A stretch of 64,000 bases of DNA from G965218495 sp965262785 (lineage in GTDB: Bacteria; Bacteroidota; Rhodothermia; Rhodothermales; Bin80): the NCBI GenBank assembly GCA_965262785.1, contig OZ253559.1:186001-250000 (forward strand). The letters run 5' to 3'. Positions 1 through 9,185 of this stretch are shown piece by piece. The notes below the pieces were generated by a model. The model did no database searches. It saw only the letters and a list, made by a program, of their open reading frames with translations, and was not told the origin of the DNA. The first letter of the stretch is position 1. Every line of letters starts with the position of its first letter. Made by a program: the position numbers and the translations under genes.

Positions 1-240
1 CTGGTCGAGATACGCCCTGGCCAGCGCGCACGTTGCGGGCCATCCGAATAGCGGCTGTCCCTGCGAATTTAGGTGCGTGAGTCGGGCCGAGTTGGCGGCG
101 TAGGTAGGTCTCGTACGGCGGGACGACTTCGCTCGGGATCAACTCAAGTATGTCGAGGCCACGGACGATCTCGGAGTTGACGATGATCCCTTTTTAGCAG
201 TTCACGGACCAGCTGCCACCCATCTGCATCCGGTCGGCAT
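1..240 (-). pseudogene. Decayed coding remnant at window edge
   Basis: On the minus strand about 60 codons stay open from base 186 to the window edge (reading GIIVNSEIVRGLDILE and onward). An in-frame TAA near base 197 precedes them, and upstream the same frame reads GHVNADRMQMGGSWSV. Adding a base near the TAA would give a continuous VELLKRGI-like stretch, so this looks like a frameshifted gene end or fragment whose remainder lies outside the window. I do not recognise the family. It could also be chance coding potential. Confidence 0.3.
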
Positions 241-406
241 TCACGTGACCGCATTCGGGGTAGGCTCAGAATTTCATCAGAGTGTCCCGTTTTCCGCAAG
301 TGCGTCCAACGTCAGGTCTATACTGGTCAGATGCAACCCGCAACAGAACCACACTAGTCCCGTTTTAAGAAGGGCGTCCTCACCGACAATCTGTGCCGGC
401 CGTCCG

Positions 407-2074
407 ATGCGCCTCACATTCTCATTCTTACTGGCACTCTTCCTCCTGCTACTCACAGCGGACACATTTGCGCAGGTAACAGTAACGGGAACCCTCTTGG
501 GGTTAGGCGACGAGCCCATGGCAATGTCTCACTTGGTCGTCGAAGACGGGCCGACTTCCGATACGACGTTTGTTGTCACGGTTGATGCTTCCGGACGTTT
601 CGCCTTTTCTCTAGATGAGACTGGCGGATACGGCATGTATGCGGTGGGCGTGCATCACGAGACCATCTTGATGCCGCTCATCCTCACCTCGGCCGGCAGC
701 GTTGAACTCCACATCCGGCTTGCCGCAAGCCAGTTAGTCACAGCGATAGATTCTCTCTGGCTGGTTCCTGCGTCATCCGACCAAGGAATCTTTATGGCCC
801 CGCGCCCAGACGGCACGTTTGGCGTGGTTGTAGAGGCCTCGGCAGATACTCTAGCCTACCGAATTGAAGGTATTCTTCTTGACCCATTTGGCTGGGACTA
901 CCTGTCGGCTGGAACAAGCCAAGACCGCTTTGCCTTCAATCAGAAGGGTCCGTTTTGGGACGGCGAAGGAGACTACCTGAGCGTCCTGGACGTGAAGGAT
1001 GCGGCGACCGTAGAAGTAATTTTGGATCCGTCTGTGCTGCCAAGAGATTCGGCCGAAGCAACGATAAAGTCCAGCCCGTCGATAGTCGCCGACATCGCCT
1101 GCGTTTATCTCGACGTTGAAGAAAGAGAGCGGCGAATCGGGATGGCATTGGGACAGGGCATCGGGATCCGCGGGTCCGCACTACAGGAGGGAGCCCCCAT
1201 TCGAGAACAAATCAGACGGGAACAGAATCCTCTCCTTCGTCAGTGGCTCATTCTACGCTACTTTGACGAGCTACATCCAGTTCGCGACGAGGACAGCCAG
1301 TTGCTCGCCCGTGAGACGCTAGAAAACCTCCCGCCAGACTCCCCGTTTTGGTCCTTCGAGGCCCGGAGCTCCGTGGGTGCTTCAAATCTCATGCTCCGAC
1401 TTGCCCGAGCAGCAAAGAAGCCGGAATTGGCCAATGCGTACATCCAGCATGTTGTTGATGTACATCCGGATCCCGACGTGCGTGCACATTTTCTCTACAG
1501 CGGTATTAACGCTGCTCACGGCGCAGGAGACGAAGAGACGAAGTGGCGCTACTACACCCAGTTGCAAGCAGAACATCGCGGTACCAGTCAAGCCGAAAGG
1601 ACGTTTCGGGACTTTGACCCGGATCGAGAGATGCAGGCAGGCAATCCTGTTCCTAAATTCTCGTTTTCGTCCCTTGACGACCCCAGTGTAACTATCACCA
1701 ATGGCAGCCTGCGAGGCAGCACGTATCTCATTGATTTCTGGGGCACTTGGTGCGCGCCGTGTATTGAAGAGCTCCCGTCATTGCAGCAGGCTTACGACAG
1801 GTACCGTGAATCCGGTTTTGAAATACTGAGCATAGCCCTGCTTGATTCGCACGAAGATATCCAGGAATTTCGAAAAGACAGGTACCCCATGCCCTGGCTT
1901 CATACACTAGTGGCGCGCGAAGACGACAGGTCGGTACGGGCCATGTTCGAAATAACCGGCATTCCAAGGCCCATTCTGGTCAATGAAGAGGGCATCATCA
2001 TAGCCATTGATGACGACCTGAGAGGCGGCAAGATTGCTGATGCCGTCCAGGCTGCGTTCGATGGCAGCGAATAG
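407..2074 (+). CDS. Secreted TlpA-like thioredoxin-fold protein
   Basis: A 555-residue protein. The chosen ATG gives a clear signal peptide (MRLTFSFLLALFLLLLTADT, cleavage after TFAQ); an upstream in-frame GTG at 245 would add 54 residues that look non-coding. Residues 25-110 form a carboxypeptidase-regulatory-like beta domain (VTVTGTLLG, then GGYGMYAVGVHHET). A long helical middle follows. The last 140 residues are a TlpA/AhpC-type redoxin with the active-site motif WGTWCAPC (Cys near 449 and 452) and the family cis-proline region GIPRP. Expected role is periplasmic or surface thiol-disulfide exchange; the partner is unknown. Close relatives in this window lie at 11064 (broken), 37719 and 42963. 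The promoter-proximal sequence is also shared with the 11064 copy, so the duplication includes upstream DNA. Confidence 0.85.
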   Translation: MRLTFSFLLALFLLLLTADTFAQVTVTGTLLGLGDEPMAMSHLVVEDGPTSDTTFVVTVDASGRFAFSLDETGGYGMYAVGVHHETILMPLILTSAGSVELHIRLAASQLVTAIDSLWLVPASSDQGIFMAPRPDGTFGVVVEASADTLAYRIEGILLDPFGWDYLSAGTSQDRFAFNQKGPFWDGEGDYLSVLDVKDAATVEVILDPSVLPRDSAEATIKSSPSIVADIACVYLDVEERERRIGMALGQGIGIRGSALQEGAPIREQIRREQNPLLRQWLILRYFDELHPVRDEDSQLLARETLENLPPDSPFWSFEARSSVGASNLMLRLARAAKKPELANAYIQHVVDVHPDPDVRAHFLYSGINAAHGAGDEETKWRYYTQLQAEHRGTSQAERTFRDFDPDREMQAGNPVPKFSFSSLDDPSVTITNGSLRGSTYLIDFWGTWCAPCIEELPSLQQAYDRYRESGFEILSIALLDSHEDIQEFRKDRYPMPWLHTLVAREDDRSVRAMFEITGIPRPILVNEEGIIIAIDDDLRGGKIADAVQAAFDGSE

Positions 2075-2298
2075 GTTGGAGCGTGTGGTTCCTGCGCAAC
2101 CAGCTACCCCGAGCCAGGTGTCGGCATCTCGTAGCCACTACGGCCTCACGCTTTTTCTAATCCGTTGCGCCATTGTCCGTCAGGCTGAAAAGTGGGCTAC
2201 GGCCACTATTGGTTGCCGTGCTGCAGGACAAGGCTAGTGGTCATTGAGTGCAAAGTTGCTAGGTCCCGGCGCCTTTGACTGTCGGTCGCGTCTTTTAT

Positions 2299-2328
2299 AA
2301 GGGCCTATGAATTTAGCTGAAACTTGCC
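2299..2328 (+). repeat. Terminal inverted repeat of IS1595-type relic (left)
   Basis: The left arm begins AAGGGCCTATGAATTTAG and ends CTGAAACTTGCC. Its partner is on the opposite strand at 5849-5879. Nine of the twelve bases in the CCTA..TTA block match, and CTGAAACTT matches exactly. It lies just beyond the C-terminal end of the IS1595-type transposase remnant, where such an element end is expected. Confidence 0.55.
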
Positions 2329-2479
2329 ATGCCCAATTTGTGAGCCGGGGGCCTGCGCTCAACCCGTTTTCGATTTACAAAATCACCCGCGCCGCCTACA
2401 ATACCGTTGGCCCGCAAAGCACGGGTTCGGATTCGGCGTACGGTTGTTGCGATCGAATTCCAACCTGCGCTATTCTTTC

Positions 2480-3095
2480 CTCTGTCTCATACGGCCATCG
2501 CGCATTTTCTTGTAGAGCGTGGCCACCAATTACGCCGTTAAGTCCTTGTACATAATCCGCTTACCGACTATGCAGGCCACTTCGTGCTACATTTGGTCGG
2601 GGATGTACACTTCCCGAACGTTGTGATTGCTCACGAACTAGTTCACGTATCGCAGCAAGTGCTTCCTGCTCATTTGATAGCGCGTGCCGTGATTCGCCTA
2701 CTTGAGCATGGCCCAGAAAGAATTCAGCCTGTTGATGTGTGCCATGCCATACAATCACTCGCCTACGCCGCACTTGACCGTTACCAGTTCAGCGCCGATC
2801 ATACCCTTGTAGGCAGTAGCCTCGTCCGTAAACTGATGCAGACCTCGCCTGCCAGCGTAGCCTCGGCCACCTCGCAAGCGTGATCCGGCTCCTCGGCCGT
2901 ACAGTCACGAAAGCCCGACCGGAACCCGTGCAGTGCGGCGCGTTATTCAGCGTCCTGAGCAGGTCCGACATGGCCGAGTTGCATTCCGCCGTGTAGACTT
3001 GGGAACACGATCGGGCTGCCGCCGTGCCGGAGTGCCCACGCTTCCTCAACGATCCACCAAGCGAGACGACAGAGCGTGACCCGATGCTGGCGAAA
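2480..3095 (-). pseudogene. IS1595-family transposase remnant, C-terminal part
   Basis: Read leftward in changing frames this stretch gives RVTLCRLAWWIVEEAWA, then DEATAYKGMIGAELV, VGE followed by a stop, GMAHINRLNSFWAMLK, a stop, HGTRYQMSRKHLLRYVNEF, and GKRIMYKDLTA. These are the recognisable C-terminal landmarks of IS1595-family (ISXO2-like DDE) transposases: the H-[I/T]-N-x-[I/L]-[E/N]-S-F-W motif and the RYVNEF block. At least two in-frame stops and several frameshifts make it non-functional. The N-terminal part of such a transposase sits at 5547-5843 on the same strand, beyond the ABC genes. Confidence 0.75.
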
Positions 3096-3359
3096 ATGGT
3101 GTAGTGGCTCTGGGTTGGAGTTCAAGGGTAGGGCAAGTGTGTACAAGCGTCGTCAGCGCGGTCCAGCTCAGTGACGCTTGGGTGGCTGGTGCATGTTGGT
3201 TGATCGTGCTGGTGGCAGCCATGGAAGGCGCCCTTACCTGGACGGCGGATACTCGGAGCTGTCAAGGTCTTGTAGCCTAGATCGCCATGCAAATCTAGCA
3301 GATGCCGATAGCGACCCGCCCTCAGCTGCGGCCCGGGATTCCAGCGTTTGGCCGCGCGA

Positions 3360-4184
3360 CTATATGTCGCGCTTGCGTATGCTCAGGAATCCGGTCGCCA
3401 GGAAAATGGTTGCGTAGACCAGAGCTGCAAAGATCAAGATCTCCAAGTCCAGGAACTCCAGGGGCTCCTGGCCCTGTTTGGTGCGCATTGCGTTCTTGCT
3501 GGCGAGCACATTGGGGTAGTGGACCAGGGAATCAGCAAGAGCAACAAACACCGCGAACGGGAAGTACTCGGCAATCCTCTCCAGCAACTGGCTCGCATTC
3601 TCCAGCATTTCTCCAATGAATATCTCTATCAGCACGTAAACCAGGAGAACTCCCATCGCTGGCCCCGTGGACCTCACTAGGCACGCCAGCATGAGCGCAG
3701 CACTCCCCAACATCAGCAGGACCAGCCCGTAGCCGATCATATAGCTGAAGTCCGTTGGTCGCACAAGTGTTGACCCACTTTCGCTAGGGCTGACGACCGA
3801 TCCGGCACCTCCAATCACTATGGGGAGCACTAGGAAGAGGACGACGAGCACGGCGGACAAAAGGAGCTTGCCAGCGTAAAAACGCTCCTTGCTGAGCCCG
3901 TCGATCACATTCTGGCGCCCGGTCCGCCAAGAGAACTCCGGCGCCACGAGCAGGATCAAAAGCATCCCAAGGAAGAAAGGCCCGAGGTTGGCCGGCATTT
4001 CGAGAATGTCCGACCAGGACTGCGGGAGCGCAAACGGAATGTTGGTACGCACAGTCGCGACCTGCACAGCGCTCCCGACGTCGATCACGATGATTGCCGC
4101 AAAAACCCCGATCGTCACCCAAAATGCGCGCCGTTTCACTGCCTTCTGCACCTCGATCCGGAGCAGCATGCTTGGGGTTTTCAT
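3360..4184 (-). CDS. ABC-2 type transporter permease
   Basis: A 274-residue integral membrane protein of the ABC-2/NatB-like permease type. It has a short cytoplasmic N-terminus, a first membrane helix at about residues 20-40 (FWVTIGVFAAIIVIDVG), then helices near 85, 115, 160 and 180-200, and a last helix just before the basic C-terminus (RKRDI). Segments such as FSWRTGRQNVIDGLSKERF resemble the conserved cytoplasmic coupling region of these permeases. It is translationally coupled to the ATPase gene: the ATPase stop and this start overlap as ATGA (4181-4184). Substrate unknown. The usual single-copy NatA/NatB or bacitracin-type exporters are the closest functional analogues. Confidence 0.85.
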   Translation of the reverse strand: MKTPSMLLRIEVQKAVKRRAFWVTIGVFAAIIVIDVGSAVQVATVRTNIPFALPQSWSDILEMPANLGPFFLGMLLILLVAPEFSWRTGRQNVIDGLSKERFYAGKLLLSAVLVVLFLVLPIVIGGAGSVVSPSESGSTLVRPTDFSYMIGYGLVLLMLGSAALMLACLVRSTGPAMGVLLVYVLIEIFIGEMLENASQLLERIAEYFPFAVFVALADSLVHYPNVLASKNAMRTKQGQEPLEFLDLEILIFAALVYATIFLATGFLSIRKRDI

Positions 4185-5119
4185 GATGCGATCTCCGTCA
4201 TCGAATCAAAGTCACCCTTGGTGAGGTCCATGAACACCTCCTCCAGGCTCTGCCGGTGCGGCGCCAGATGCGACAGATAGATTCCCTGCGCGGCCAAGTG
4301 TCGGTTCACGCTGGCGAGGTCGCTGCTGCTCAAACCGACGATGACCCCCTCCTCTGAGCGGCGCATCCTCGTCACCTCTGGACAGCTCTCCAGCGCAGTC
4401 AACAGTGTGGGTTCGTCGTCGGCGCGTAGCACGGCGGAATTCTCCTCACTCACCACGTCCGCGACGGCACCTTGCGCCACGATTCTTCCCTTGCGCACGA
4501 TCGCGACGTGGGAGCAGGTGCGCTCCACTTCCCACAGCAGGTGGCTCGACAGAAAGATCGTCTTGCCGCGGCTGGCAAGGATGCGGAGAATCTCGCGGAT
4601 TTCGCGCATACCCTGCGGGTCGAGGCCGTTGGCCGGCTCGTCGAGGATGACTAGTTCGGGGTCGTTGAGCATGGTAGCGGCGAGCGCAAGGCGCTGCTTC
4701 ATGCCGAGCGAATACGTGCGGAATCGGTGTTTCGCGCGATCGGCCAGACCGACCAATTCCAGGCATTCCTCGATCCGCGGACGGTCCACCCCCTTGATCG
4801 CGGCAGCGATGCGCAGGTTGTCGCGGCCACTCATGTACGGGTAGAAGTTGGGGGTTTCGAGTGTGGCGCCGACCCGCGAGCGGGCCGCCAGAAGGCTCTT
4901 CGGGTCAGAGGCGCCAAAGAGTTGAAAGCTGCCGCCGGTCGGGTTGATGATGCCGACCAGCATCCCGATGGTCGTGGTCTTGCCACTTCCGTTGGGGCCC
5001 AGAAACCCAAACACCTGGCCTTCGTCCACGGAGAAGGAGACCTGGTCCACTGCCAGAACGGACTTCGCGGTGCGCCTTCCATATTGTTTGGTCAGGTCGA
5101 AGGTTTGTATGACGGGCAT
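4181..5119 (-). CDS. ABC transporter ATP-binding protein
   Basis: A 312-residue cytoplasmic ATPase, the energy subunit of the ABC-2 exporter encoded immediately downstream. The motifs are complete: Walker A GPNGSGKTT, signature YSLGMKQRL (the LSGGQ equivalent, with LGMKQ as in the NatA/CcmA class), Walker B LVILDEPANGLDP, and the switch His in LSSHLL. The C-terminal 90 residues are the accessory domain usual for this subclass. The pair is bracketed by halves of an IS1595-type transposase, so the operon may be an insertion or cargo rather than part of an ancestral locus. Confidence 0.92.
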   Translation of the reverse strand: MPVIQTFDLTKQYGRRTAKSVLAVDQVSFSVDEGQVFGFLGPNGSGKTTTIGMLVGIINPTGGSFQLFGASDPKSLLAARSRVGATLETPNFYPYMSGRDNLRIAAAIKGVDRPRIEECLELVGLADRAKHRFRTYSLGMKQRLALAATMLNDPELVILDEPANGLDPQGMREIREILRILASRGKTIFLSSHLLWEVERTCSHVAIVRKGRIVAQGAVADVVSEENSAVLRADDEPTLLTALESCPEVTRMRRSEEGVIVGLSSSDLASVNRHLAAQGIYLSHLAPHRQSLEEVFMDLTKGDFDSMTEIAS

Positions 5120-5189
5120 GGCTGGACCGGGATTGCCCCGTTCTTAGTTGGGCGGAGCGTTGGCTGGCGCGTTTATGGCAAGTGGTCTA

Positions 5190-5553
5190 GGGGAATCGGT
5201 TTCGCAATTCAGGGCTTTGGCCAAGTCTTTCATGAACGCAGCTTCAACGGGCTTCAGTCGGACTCGTAGCTCATGCAGATGGCGGCACACCATCGGTGAC
5301 GCTGGTCGCATGAGCACGACCGCTTCGCATTGCGCGTACGGTGCGTTAAGTTGCGGTTGATGTTGTCAATGATGTTGGTCGCACTAAGGCTGTTACGGCG
5401 CCGCTTTGCAGACGCCCAGCCGGTGCAGCGTGAGCGTATCCTCCAGGCCTTCGGACAGGAGGTTTTCAGCTCCGCGTGGATCGTACGCAAGACTCGGCGC
5501 GCTTCAGCGTATGTTCCTTCCTCAAATGCACTTTGAAGCCGCTCTTTCAAAAG
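5190..5553 (-). pseudogene. IS256-family transposase remnant, C-terminal part
   Basis: Leftward reading gives KERLQSAFEEGTYAEARRVL and RTIHAEL, then in another frame LSEGLEDTLTLHRLGV, then in the first frame SLSATNIIDNINRNL, RTRNAKR and DQRHRW. This is the characteristic end of IS256/mutator transposases (EGLEETLTLHRLG, S-x-x-T-T-N-x-I-E, QRxRW). Two frameshifts and the absence of any N-terminal part show it is dead. It directly abuts the IS1595 N-terminal remnant, so one element probably inserted in or recombined with the other. Confidence 0.75.
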
Positions 5554-5843
5554 TCAACCGGCTGCTTGTAATCGCGGTGCGTGTACATACACTGAATGTC
5601 CTGCCGCCCGCACGTCAGCGGTACGGCAATTCGTTTTGCGTGCCTTCGCGGGTGTCGTCGCTGTTGCAGCGTGGGCACCTGCGCCCGCTCCGGCCAGACA
5701 ATCGACTCAAACCAGCGTGAAGCCTCGGTTTTGTCTGGAATCATTTCGGCCAATTGGGTTAAACTGAGTCCGGTGTGTGCGCTGGGTTGCTGTCCCTGAT
5801 TCGCCATAATCTCCCGATTTGGGTCACCTTTTTCTACGGCCAA
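5547..5843 (-). pseudogene. IS1595-family transposase remnant, N-terminal part
   Basis: The reading GLSLTQLAEMIPDKTEASRW followed by FESIVWPER is typical of the start of IS1595-family transposases. In the next frame CPRCNSDDTREGTQNELPYR gives the zinc-finger-like CPxC motif and stops. The gene then decays into the IS256 fragment. The putative start is 5843 or an internal Met (MANQGQQPSAHT). The matching terminal inverted repeat lies just outside at 5849-5879. Confidence 0.75.
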
Positions 5844-5848
5844 CCACG

Positions 5849-5879
5849 GTGAAGTTTCAGTTAAGTACTTAGGCTCCTT
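5849..5879 (-). repeat. Terminal inverted repeat of IS1595-type relic (right)
   Basis: Reading inward on the minus strand this is AAGGAGCCTAAGTACTTA followed by ACTGAAACTTCAC. It pairs with the arm at 2299-2328. AT-rich octamers flank the two outer ends (TCTTTTAT left, TTTTTATT right) and are similar but not identical, so a target duplication is possible but not proven. The ISL3 element inserted eight bases away. Confidence 0.55.
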
Positions 5880-5887
5880 TTTTTATT

Positions 5888-7293
5888 GGCTCTTCCCCTA
5901 ATCAGATGGGTGCAATGTTGTATTCAACGGGAAACGATATGAGATGATGCGGATTCATACCCGCTTCTTGTCTGTTTCAAGGCCATCATCACGATGGCGC
6001 ACACGTTTTCTAACCCCAGCAACGATATGTCGCAACTAAAGAAAGACATCGGTTGCCTCTTGGGCGTCCAGGCTCCCTGGAAGGTTTCCGAGGTGACGTT
6101 TGCGCATGAGGCGCAAGAAGTCCGGATTCATGTAGCTTGCGAGGACGGCCATCAGCTGTCTTGTCCGGAGTGCGGCTCGGCGTCTCCGGGCTACGACCAC
6201 CGTCGCCGGCAATGGCGACACCTGGACCTGTGCGAGTATCGCACCATGGTGGTTGCGGAGCTCCCCCGCGTGGAATGTTCGGAGCATGGAGTGCGCACCG
6301 TGCCTGTTCCATGGGCGGAACCTATGTCACGGTTCACTGCAGGGTTTGAGACGCTGGTGATTGATTGGCTGCAGGAGGCGAGTGTGTCGGCGGTGTCTCG
6401 TCTGATGGGGGTGAGCTGGAATGCGATAGACGGGATCATGCAGCGTGCGGTGCAACGAGGCCTTGCGCGGAGGAAGGAACGGAATGTTGCCCATATTGGC
6501 GTGGATGAGACCTCTTTTCGCAAGCGCCATGCGTATGTCACCATTGTTTCGGATGCGAAGGCGGGTACGGTGCTGCATGTGGGCGAAGACCGTAAGAAAG
6601 AAACACTTACGCGTTGGTATGCTGGGCTCACTTTGGAGCAGCTGGAGGGCATCGAGAGTGTCAGCATGGACATGTGGCCGGCCTACATCAACGCCACGCT
6701 GGAGCATGTGCCAGAGGCGCAACGGAAGGTGGCCTTTGACAAATTCCACGTGGTGAAATGTCTGGGAACTGCCGTGGACAAGGTTCGGCGCCAGGAGCAC
6801 CGGGCATTGATGAAGGAAGGCTTGGAAGACCTCAAGGGAACCAAGTATGATTGGTTGACTCACCCGGCCAACATGTCTGCTAAGCAGAAGGCGCGCTTCC
6901 AGCAGTTGCGTACCAGCACGTTGAAGACGGCCCGCGCGTGGGCTATCAAGGAAATGGCCCTGCAGTTGTGGCACTATGTCCACCGCACATGGGCGCGTAA
7001 GGGTTGGGAACGATGGTTGTCGTGGGCCATGCGGTGTCGGCTGGAACCGGTCAAGGCAGCCGCCAGAACCATCAAAACACACCTGTGGGGTATCCTCAAT
7101 GCGATCATCCTGAAGGTGAGCAATGGCCCTGCGGAAGGCATCAACAGCCGGATCAAAACAATCAAAGTGCGCAGTAGGGGCTTCCGCAACAAACGGCGGT
7201 TTGCTAACGCCATTTACATTCACCTCGGAGGCCTGAATCTATACCCCGAAAGCGTCCGCAGGTGAGCTTACCCACTAAAAAAGGGGTAGAGCC
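5888..7293 (+). mobile_element. Complete ISL3-family insertion sequence
   Basis: A 1406-bp element. The left end starts GGCTCTTCCCC (5888) and the right end is the complement, GGGGTAGAGCC ending at 7293; GGCTCTTCCCC-like ends are typical of ISL3. A perfect 8-bp direct repeat TTTTTATT lies at 5880-5887 and 7294-7301, which is the ISL3 target-duplication length. The single transposase gene is intact. The unspoiled duplication indicates a comparatively recent insertion, into the flank of an older IS1595-type relic. Confidence 0.93.
5994..7265 (+). CDS. ISL3-family transposase
   Basis: A 423-residue DDE transposase. The N-terminal zinc-finger region has CPECGSASPGYDHRRRQWRH and a second Cys near EC-S-EHGVRTVPVPWA. 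A helix-turn-helix follows around residues 120-150 (VSAVSRLMGVSWNAIDGI). Catalytic candidates are the Asp in IGVDETSFRKRH, the Asp in SVSMDMWPAYI, and the Glu in GPAEGINSRIK. The length is normal for the family and no disruption is seen. An in-frame start a few codons later (ATG at 6027) is possible. The gene is enclosed by the inverted repeats and target duplication of the element. Confidence 0.93.
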   Translation: MAHTFSNPSNDMSQLKKDIGCLLGVQAPWKVSEVTFAHEAQEVRIHVACEDGHQLSCPECGSASPGYDHRRRQWRHLDLCEYRTMVVAELPRVECSEHGVRTVPVPWAEPMSRFTAGFETLVIDWLQEASVSAVSRLMGVSWNAIDGIMQRAVQRGLARRKERNVAHIGVDETSFRKRHAYVTIVSDAKAGTVLHVGEDRKKETLTRWYAGLTLEQLEGIESVSMDMWPAYINATLEHVPEAQRKVAFDKFHVVKCLGTAVDKVRRQEHRALMKEGLEDLKGTKYDWLTHPANMSAKQKARFQQLRTSTLKTARAWAIKEMALQLWHYVHRTWARKGWERWLSWAMRCRLEPVKAAARTIKTHLWGILNAIILKVSNGPAEGINSRIKTIKVRSRGFRNKRRFANAIYIHLGGLNLYPESVRR

Positions 7294-7592
7294 TTTTTAT
7301 TGATATCGTTGTGCAGATCTCCACATCCGCGTTAAATAACTAACCCCGGCGCAATGTCATAGCACTTCAGGCCACAGTAGCGCATAGACCCTCGGACTAC
7401 GGAATAGCTTCAATCGTTTGGTCGGGCGGACCATCCCACCTGTCGCTTGTGGTAGGAACAGGAGAATTGATCTCAGCGCGCCTCCCCAGAACCGTACAGC
7501 TGTCGAGGAGTCTACCCCCCGAGTGAGGGCACTCACCTATCCGATCGGTCAGCGGTGATGGCGATTCAAGAATCAGGCCGCCCCGGGCATGC

Positions 7593-8930
7593 TCAACTAT
7601 CGAAATTCAAGATTGTCTGACCTTCGGCAGGCATGCGATCGATCGCTTCCTGTAGCCGGGCTCGAATGGCTGTGGTCGTCGGATCCGTTACGGGCGTCTC
7701 CTCCAACACGTCATTCTGCATGTCGAACAGTTCGCCGCTGCGGTACAGTTTCCACCGTTGTGTGCGCACGAAGACCCGGGGGAGGCCCCTTTCTGGGCGT
7801 GGCCAGTGATAGACGTAAATGATGTCTCGCGGACTGCCGTGCTTCCCGTGCAGTTGGGGCAGGAAACTTTGACCGTCCGTTGGAAGCAAGGGCTCGGCCC
7901 CCGTGGCATCGGCAATCGTGGGGACGAAGTCGGAGAACTCGACAAGGTCATCTGACACCTGGCCCGCCGGGACCGTGCCGGGTTGGTAGGCGAACAGGCC
8001 CACGCGGGTTCCGGCGTCGGTAGGCTGGGCCTTGCCGCCTGCAATAACCTGGTCGCCGATTCTTGAGGTTAGGGACCTGGCGGTGCCATTGTCGCCGGTT
8101 ACGAGGATGAGCGTGTTGTCGGCGATGCCCAGCTCCTCGGTCTTCTCCACGATGCGACCGATGAGTTCGTCCATGTAGGCCACCATGTCCGCAAAGTTCT
8201 GTTGTTTGTCGGTACTGTTCCGGTCGGCACTATCAGGCGTTGGCTCGAACGGGGAGTGCACCAGCGCCATGGGGTAGTAGAGAAAAAAGGGCTCGTCTTG
8301 GAAGTCGTCCATACGATCAAGCAGAAACTGGGTGTAGATGTCTGGTCCATACACGTCTTCGCCAAACTGTTGCAAGACGCCGTCGATGGTGATGGTGGGA
8401 CCCCAGTACCGGCTCCCTAGTCGGTCGACTTGCCAGAGAGCATGGTGTTCGAAGCCCATGTCTTGCGGTAGCGACCCCTTGGCACGGATCATGTCCCCGT
8501 ACTGCTCGGCACCGTACAGCTGCCACTTGCCGGCGATGGCGGTGCGATAGCCCGCGTCCTGCAGCATGTGTCCGAACGTCCGCTCGGTCTTTTTCAATAT
8601 GGAAAACGAGACGTAATTCCGGACATTGCGCAGTCCTGTCATGATCTTAACGCGGCTGGGCGTACAGACAGGATTGGAGTAAGCATGGTTGAATCGCATG
8701 CCTTGGGCCGCCATGTTGTTCAGGACGGGCGTCTGGTAGGACGTACCCCCGTATGCCTGGTAGGCCTCGTAGCCGATGTCATCAGCCATGATGAGGATGA
8801 CGTTCGTCTTTGTGGCATTCAACTCTCCAAGTCCTGACTTGCAGGAAGAGGTGGAGAGCATGAGGCAAAGCGCAATGCCTACCACCCCTGTATGTTTGGC
8901 ATTGATTCGTATTGTGACCATGAAACTCAT
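7593..8930 (-). CDS. Sulfatase (arylsulfatase-type), probably exported
   Basis: A 445-residue member of the alkaline-phosphatase-superfamily sulfatases. The metal-binding Asp pair is in LIMADDIGYEA (residues 47-57). The formylglycine-forming motif is CTPSR with Cys near residue 89, followed by VKIMTGL. A further metal or active-site region is VTGDNGTA. The N-terminus is hydrophobic and ends in STSSCKSG, suggesting a lipoprotein although the lipobox is non-canonical. It would hydrolyse sulfate esters, plausibly from sulfated glycans, outside the cytoplasm and would need a formylglycine-generating enzyme. No glycoside hydrolase or SusC/D pair is adjacent. Start could also be the fourth codon (Met). 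Confidence 0.88.
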   Translation of the reverse strand: MSFMVTIRINAKHTGVVGIALCLMLSTSSCKSGLGELNATKTNVILIMADDIGYEAYQAYGGTSYQTPVLNNMAAQGMRFNHAYSNPVCTPSRVKIMTGLRNVRNYVSFSILKKTERTFGHMLQDAGYRTAIAGKWQLYGAEQYGDMIRAKGSLPQDMGFEHHALWQVDRLGSRYWGPTITIDGVLQQFGEDVYGPDIYTQFLLDRMDDFQDEPFFLYYPMALVHSPFEPTPDSADRNSTDKQQNFADMVAYMDELIGRIVEKTEELGIADNTLILVTGDNGTARSLTSRIGDQVIAGGKAQPTDAGTRVGLFAYQPGTVPAGQVSDDLVEFSDFVPTIADATGAEPLLPTDGQSFLPQLHGKHGSPRDIIYVYHWPRPERGLPRVFVRTQRWKLYRSGELFDMQNDVLEETPVTDPTTTAIRARLQEAIDRMPAEGQTILNFDS

Positions 8931-9185
8931 TTCAAGCCGTGGTTAGTTCTGCAACAAATACGCAGCAATTGGACGCAGCATAGTACTCCCATACGCCTGT
9001 CCCCCATTGAGGAGAAACTAAAGCCAACTTGTACTCCGTGCGTTCAAGTGCCCAGCAAAGAGAGTGGGTAATCTCCACCAAAGTTCTATTGCGATTATGG
9101 CGATAGGGCACGCGCACTTGATGGGACTTGGGATCCAGTGCATGAGACAGGATCCGTTTCCAACCTCCAGCAGGATCGAGCGGTC

